This document shows positions 7,416-10,971 of a stretch of 10,971 nucleotides of DNA, piece after piece (position 1 is the stretch's first letter; each line of letters begins with the position of its first letter). The notes beneath the pieces were generated by a model, which saw only the letters and a list, made by a program, of their open reading frames with translations, searched no databases and was not told the DNA's origin. The stretch is from JAWWBG01 sp033721095. Lineage in GTDB: Bacteria; Actinomycetota; Nitriliruptoria; Nitriliruptorales; Nitriliruptoraceae. The stretch is from NCBI GenBank assembly GCA_033721095.1, contig JAWWBG010000071.1, positions 1-10,971 on the forward strand. Reading direction: 5' to 3'. The position numbers were made by a program, and so were the translations under genes.

Positions 7416-8716
7416 GACACCGCGTCCAGACCGACGGCGACGACCACCTCGGCGCCGGCGGGGGGCGTCGCATTCACCGGAAGCCGTTGGACCGGCGCGC
7501 CCAGCATGGCGCCGACCCACTCGGCCTCGCGCTCGTGTCCCGGAACGATGAACACTGTGGTCGTCTCACCAATGTCGAAGGGCCCCTCGCCGGCCGAGCT
7601 GACGTTGTAGCCGGCCCACTGGAGCGTGCTGATCACGATACGTCGCCCCTCGGCGTGCCCACCGGACCACGTGGCGACGTTGACCTCGTTGCGCTCGGTC
7701 CGCGACCCGCGCGGAGCCAGCAGCTCACCACGCTGCAACTGGCTGAACAGGGAGCGCGTCCCGGGCCCGTAGGCAATGACGAAGCTCTTCCCGTCGACGG
7801 TCTGCACGTACCCCGGCACGTTGGTCATGGGAACCTCACCGTTGGCAAGGCCGCGCAGCTGCTCGGCCAGGCGCAACATCTCGTTGAGCCCGAGCGAATC
7901 GTCGGTCGTCACCTGGCTGGCGAGGTCCTCCACCAACTGGAAGAGCTTCGGCACGTCGAGCAGGACCTGCCGTGTCACCAGTTCCCGCAGGACGGATCGC
8001 AGGAAGTTCTGCTGCCGATCGATCCGGGAGAAGTCGGACCCGGCCCCGGACCGTGATCGCACGTACGACAGGGCGGCGGCGCCATCCATGTCGTGACAGC
8101 CAGCCGCGAAGCTGGCGCCCGACTTGCGGTCGAAGAGGTTCTCCTCGAGGCAGATCTCGACACTGCCCAACGTGTCCACGGCATTGACGAAACCGAGGAT
8201 CCCGATCTGGGCGTAGTGGTTGACCTCGATCCCGAAGTTGTCCCGAACCGTCTGGACCAGGTTGTCCGGTCCCCCGAACGCAAATGTCTCGGTGAGCTTG
8301 CGAATCGTGCCGTCATCATCGACACGCAGGTCCCGGGGGAAGCTGACGACGTTGACGCCCTTGCGATCGGCCGTGACCGTGACGAGCATCACGGTGTCGC
8401 TGCGCTCACCGCCGAAGCGGCCGAGGTTGAGGCGTTGGACGTCGGCGGGGGTCATCCCGTCCCGGGCGTCGGAGCCGGCAACGAGCACGTGCAGTGGCGC
8501 ACCGGTGACCGACTCGCTCAGGCCCGTGACCTCGACGCGTGTCAGGTTCCGCTGGAACTGCTGGAACAGCAGCAGGGCGGTGGTCCCGCCGGCGACCAGC
8601 AGCCCGATGCCGACGGCGGCGAACAGGAGGAGGAATCGCCGCCCCCAGGGCACGTGGTGGTGGCCGGATGTCGTGGGCCCCCAGGCGGCTGGATCGGGGA
8701 ATGCGAAGTCGGTCAC
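7412..8716 (-). CDS. LytR-CpsA-Psr (LCP) family cell-wall glycopolymer ligase
   Basis: LCP enzymes act outside the membrane and transfer glycopolymers from a polyprenyl diphosphate carrier to peptidoglycan. This 434-residue protein has a short cytoplasmic N-terminus, one membrane anchor (about 27-51) and an extracellular LCP domain (about 75-250). Conserved positions are intact: GSDAR (81-85), ERSDTVML (104-111), SFPRDLRV (125-132) and YVRSRSGAGSDFSRIDRQQ (218-236), which hold the arginines and aspartates that bind the diphosphate and metal. A C-terminal region (about 343-430) resembles a diverged LytR_C domain. Cysteines 189 and 207 could form a disulfide. Start is the GTG at 8716, overlapping the upstream stop as GTGA, with GAGG upstream. 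Its place between a second LCP-like gene and rmlA links it to attachment of the glycan made by this operon; the actual acceptor is not shown. Confidence 0.93.
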   Translation of the reverse strand: MTDFAFPDPAAWGPTTSGHHHVPWGRRFLLLFAAVGIGLLVAGGTTALLLFQQFQRNLTRVEVTGLSESVTGAPLHVLVAGSDARDGMTPADVQRLNLGRFGGERSDTVMLVTVTADRKGVNVVSFPRDLRVDDDGTIRKLTETFAFGGPDNLVQTVRDNFGIEVNHYAQIGILGFVNAVDTLGSVEICLEENLFDRKSGASFAAGCHDMDGAAALSYVRSRSGAGSDFSRIDRQQNFLRSVLRELVTRQVLLDVPKLFQLVEDLASQVTTDDSLGLNEMLRLAEQLRGLANGEVPMTNVPGYVQTVDGKSFVIAYGPGTRSLFSQLQRGELLAPRGSRTERNEVNVATWSGGHAEGRRIVISTLQWAGYNVSSAGEGPFDIGETTTVFIVPGHEREAEWVGAMLGAPVQRLPVNATPPAGAEVVVAVGLDAVS

Positions 8717-9978
8717 TCGTCTGCCTCGCTGGGCGTGGCAGCCGCCTCGAAGTCCCGTCCGATGGTGATGATGAGGTCGACCGACACACCCTGGCGGAAG
8801 AATGGCTGGTCCCCTTCTCGCAGCGTGGCACCGGGGACCTGCACAAGGGCGAGCTCGGCGAACCGCCGGAATCCGGGCCCGAAGTCGATGGCCGTCTCGT
8901 CGACGTTGAAGGTGGCCGCGTTGCCGACCTCGACGATGTCGAAGCCTTCCGCCGCCAGGGCATCGGCAACCTGGTTTGCGAGCCCGCTGACACCCGAGCC
9001 GTTCAGCACGGCGACCGTGACGTCCGCAGGTGACAGCTCCGCCGGCGACGTGTAGGCCTCTTCGGGCAGCGGCTGTCCGTTGCGAAGTGCCTGGAGCACG
9101 CTCTCGGCCTGCTCCACGAAGGCCTCGACGGTCCCGCTCTGCGGGTCGCGGAAACCGGGCAATGTTGCGAAGTCGACGGTGGTCGTGTCGTGGGAGGTGA
9201 TCCGGTCGCTCCAGCGGAGTGCGCTGCGGCCCCCCAGGTCGACATCGGTGCGCAGGGCGCGTCCCGCAGCACTGATCGTCCCCAGGGTGCGGAACGGGTG
9301 CAGGAGGACGTTGAGCCGACTGGACGTCTTGGCCACGACGGCCGAGACGACTGCGAACTGCTGTCGCGCCACGGCAATGTCATCGCCGAGCGACGTGTCC
9401 GTCAGCAGGTCCAGGACGACCCCGCGGGGGGCTTGCTTGCAGTTCGTCGAGGAGACGATCGCACACAGGTCCACGCCGCCCTGTTCGGCCGCCATGTCGG
9501 CGACGCCGGAGGCATCGATGATCACGAGATGTTCGAGGTCGATCCCCGTGTAGGACTGCACGGCGCGCACGAGCAGGTCCGGGCCACCGCGGCCCAGCAC
9601 CGCTCGCAGCTCGAGCTCTCCGTGGCCGGGCGCCGACACGGTGAGGCGACGCGGCAGCACGAGGGCAACGGGAACCTGCCGGGCCGGATGGACCTGGACG
9701 ACAGCGATGCCGAGGACCTGCTCGTCGCCGCCGGTGGTGTCCGTGAGCACGACGAGGGTTTCGCCACCCTGCTGGTCGCTGGCGCCGCTGGGGACCTCGG
9801 CCAGCGAGGGGACCATCGTCGGCTCGAGCCGTCGGCTCGCGTGGATCCACAGTCCTGCCAGCTCGGCGACGAGCAGCGCCACGAGCAGGACGAGGATGGC
9901 GGCAGCCGGACGGGGCCCACGCCGACGGCGACGGCCGAGGCGGCTGGGCGAGAAGACGGACGAGCGCAGTTCACTCAC
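8713..9978 (-). CDS. Degenerate LCP-like membrane protein with C-terminal LytR_C domain
   Basis: A 421-residue protein with a basic cytoplasmic run (RRRRRGPRP, 16-24), one membrane anchor (about 25-46) and an extracellular portion. Residues about 73-215 can be aligned by eye to the neighbouring LCP enzyme, but the key positions are changed: the GSDAR position reads LTDTT (78-82), the RSDTVML segment is replaced by VLGIAVVQV (88-96), PRDL is PRRL (109-112), and the YVRSR motif is absent, leaving only ARQQ (204-207). The end is a clear LytR_C domain (about 319-405; VAVLNGSGVSGLANQVADAL at 322-341). Two cysteines (172, 180) sit near the pair in the neighbour. It is probably not a ligase itself and may be a scaffold or partner. 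The GTG at 9978 is preferred; a TTG at 10002 would add eight residues. Neither has a good ribosome binding site. Confidence 0.8.
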   Translation of the reverse strand: MSELRSSVFSPSRLGRRRRRGPRPAAAILVLLVALLVAELAGLWIHASRRLEPTMVPSLAEVPSGASDQQGGETLVVLTDTTGGDEQVLGIAVVQVHPARQVPVALVLPRRLTVSAPGHGELELRAVLGRGGPDLLVRAVQSYTGIDLEHLVIIDASGVADMAAEQGGVDLCAIVSSTNCKQAPRGVVLDLLTDTSLGDDIAVARQQFAVVSAVVAKTSSRLNVLLHPFRTLGTISAAGRALRTDVDLGGRSALRWSDRITSHDTTTVDFATLPGFRDPQSGTVEAFVEQAESVLQALRNGQPLPEEAYTSPAELSPADVTVAVLNGSGVSGLANQVADALAAEGFDIVEVGNAATFNVDETAIDFGPGFRRFAELALVQVPGATLREGDQPFFRQGVSVDLIITIGRDFEAAATPSEADE

Positions 9979-10084
9979 GAGGACACGACTTGTGCACGGC
10001 AACGGGATCCGACGGCGCTCTCCCGGCAGCCCCCGGGCAGGACGCGAAGGCTATCAACGGGACGTTTCGGGTCGTCGTGTCCAA
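9979..10084 (-). promoter_or_regulatory. Likely promoter/leader region of the polysaccharide operon
   Basis: This non-coding stretch between the dehydrogenase and the first LCP-like gene is the only gap above 30 bases in the window, so a promoter for the ten-gene cassette most likely lies here. I do not see a convincing -35/-10 pair: TTGGAC at 10084-10079 and TTGATA at 10057-10052 are 21 bases apart, too far for a standard sigma-70 site. A short hairpin with five-base arms (10022-10026 and 10033-10037) lies in the presumed leader. The assignment rests on position only. Confidence 0.4.
9981..10082. repeat. Pair of 9-base inverted repeats bracketing the intergenic region
   Basis: GGACACGAC at 9981-9989 is the exact reverse complement of GTCGTGTCC at 10074-10082. 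The arms are 84 bases apart and lie near either end of the intergenic region. They could be paired operator half-sites or chance; no extension of the match is visible on either side. Confidence 0.3.
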
Positions 10085-10105
10085 ACGGACGTCCTCGGCG
10101 TCCGT
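10085..10105 (-). terminator. Small hairpin at the end of the acyl-CoA dehydrogenase gene
   Basis: ACGGACG (10085-10091) and CGTCCGT (10099-10105) form a perfect seven-base stem with a seven-base loop that begins at the dehydrogenase stop codon. On the minus strand it is followed only by TTGG, so the U-tract is poor. It may be a weak terminator separating the dehydrogenase from the polysaccharide operon. Confidence 0.4.
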
Positions 10106-10971
10106 CAGTTCGCCAGCTGGGACTCGGACAGCGCGAAGAGGTCGCTGGACCCTGCGGTCACTGCGGGGAGGAGGCCGCGAACCAGCGGCAGCAGCTGCGT
10201 CATGAAGAACCGGGCGACGACGATTCTCGCCGCCAGGAAGTCGGCGTCGCCCTCGCCTTCCGACAACAGGCGGTCGGCGGCGGCGGCTCCTCGCGCGAGG
10301 TAGCTCCCGGCCGCCACCTGTGCCATGAGGTGGAGATAGGGACTGGCGCCGGCAAGGATCTCGTTGGGCTCGGCGGCATGGGCAAACAGCCAATCGGTCG
10401 CCTCCTCGAGAACGCCGATGGCGTCGAGCAGGGCATCCCGAAGGTCGTCGAGCCGTTCGTTGTCGAGCTGTTCGGCTTCCTCCCGGAGTCCGGCGATCCA
10501 GCCCTTCACGAACGCGCCGCCGTCGTAGGGCAGCTTGCGGCCGACGAGATCCAGCGCCTGGATGCCATTGGTGCCTTCGTAGATCGGGGCGATGCGGGCG
10601 TCGCGGTAATGCTGCGCCGCGCCGGTTTCCTCGATGTAGCCCATCCCACCGTGGACCTGGACGCCGAGGCTGGCGACCTCGACCCCGCGGTCGGTGGACC
10701 ATGCCTTCGACAGCGGGGTGAGCAGATCGGCCAGTTTCTGGTTGGCCTCCCGCGTGGCTTCGTCGGGGTGGTGGGCTGCCAGGTCGATGGCCTGGGCGTT
10801 CGCGTAGCACAGGGCCCGCATCCCCTCCACGTACGCCTTCATCGTCAACAGCATGCGTCGGACGTCGGCGTGCTCGATGATCGGGCTCGCGGTTCCCTTC
10901 TCGCCATTGACGGCACGGCCCTGCCGTCGCTCGGCGGCGTAGGCGAGGGCCTGCTGGTACGCGCGCTCGCC
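10105..10971 (-). CDS. Acyl-CoA dehydrogenase, long FadE5/DmdC-like type (5' part outside the window)
   Basis: FAD-dependent enzyme that introduces the alpha,beta double bond into acyl-CoA thioesters. Only the C-terminal 288 residues are present; the frame is open through the right edge. The helical C-terminal domain of the fold includes PIIEHADVRRMLLTMKAYVE (fragment 30-49), VQVHGGMGYIEET (104-116) and RIAPIYEGTNGIQALDLVGRK (from about 126), whose YEGT glutamate (fragment residue 132, codon 10578-10576) is at the position of the catalytic base of medium-chain enzymes. About 130 further residues form the additional C-terminal domain of the roughly 600-residue subfamily, which includes DmdC and FadE5. 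That implies some 310 residues lie upstream. It is separated by about 126 bases and a hairpin from the glycan operon and is probably an unrelated fatty-acid or related catabolic gene; its substrate is unknown. Confidence 0.93.
   Translation of the reverse strand, partial: GERAYQQALAYAAERRQGRAVNGEKGTASPIIEHADVRRMLLTMKAYVEGMRALCYANAQAIDLAAHHPDEATREANQKLADLLTPLSKAWSTDRGVEVASLGVQVHGGMGYIEETGAAQHYRDARIAPIYEGTNGIQALDLVGRKLPYDGGAFVKGWIAGLREEAEQLDNERLDDLRDALLDAIGVLEEATDWLFAHAAEPNEILAGASPYLHLMAQVAAGSYLARGAAAADRLLSEGEGDADFLAARIVVARFFMTQLLPLVRGLLPAVTAGSSDLFALSESQLAN

Noticed and set aside
6378..7610. Plus-strand open frame of 410 codons opposite rmlA
   Set aside because: It is antisense to rmlA and part of the LCP gene, has no recognisable domain, and its composition is that of a shadow frame.
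10022..10037. Short GC hairpin in the presumed operon leader, considered as an attenuator or riboswitch element
   Set aside because: The stem is only five bases, with no leader peptide and no T-run; such pairs are common by chance in DNA this GC-rich.
1..10971. Search for tRNA, rRNA, CRISPR arrays, insertion sequences or attachment sites
   Set aside because: Coding sequence covers nearly the whole window, no regularly spaced repeats or transposase motifs were seen, and the one intergenic gap is too small and has no tRNA-like cloverleaf.

Overview
The window is a high-GC, gene-dense segment in which every supported gene lies on the minus strand. GC-rich codon use, frequent GTG starts, stop/start overlaps, LytR-CpsA-Psr (LCP) proteins and a long-type acyl-CoA dehydrogenase together suggest an actinobacterium. 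I cannot place it more precisely: there is no rRNA or other marker.

Read in the direction of transcription (right to left), the window opens with the 3' part of an acyl-CoA dehydrogenase gene (10105-10971), which ends at a small hairpin. A roughly 126-bp intergenic region follows, the largest gap in the window and the best place for a promoter. Then comes a compact cell-surface polysaccharide cassette of ten genes: a degenerate LCP protein, a canonical LCP ligase, rmlA (long form), rmlB, rmlD, a four-helix EamA/SMR-type membrane protein, a WbbL-like GT2 glycosyltransferase, a ManB/ManC-type sugar-nucleotide pyrophosphorylase with a left-handed beta-helix tail, and the permease and ATPase of a Wzm/Wzt-type polysaccharide ABC exporter. 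The ATPase gene runs off the left edge. Eight of the nine junctions overlap or leave at most 2 bases; the exception is a 30-base gap before the permease. The set therefore looks like one translationally coupled operon.

The likely joint function is to make a rhamnose-type (or other dTDP-6-deoxyhexose) glycan on a polyprenyl carrier, export it through the ABC transporter, and attach it to peptidoglycan through the LCP enzyme. The order pyrophosphorylase - WbbL-like - rmlD - LCP recalls the mycobacterial region manB-wbbL-rmlD-lcp1, which serves the rhamnose linker of arabinogalactan. Less ordinary features are the degenerate LCP paralogue, the small flippase-like protein between rmlD and the glycosyltransferase, the absence of rmlC, and the Wzt C-terminal glycan-recognition domain. 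I saw no mobile element, CRISPR array, tRNA or rRNA, and no stretch above 300 bases is without a gene. The genes fit known families; I do not see a wholly new system.
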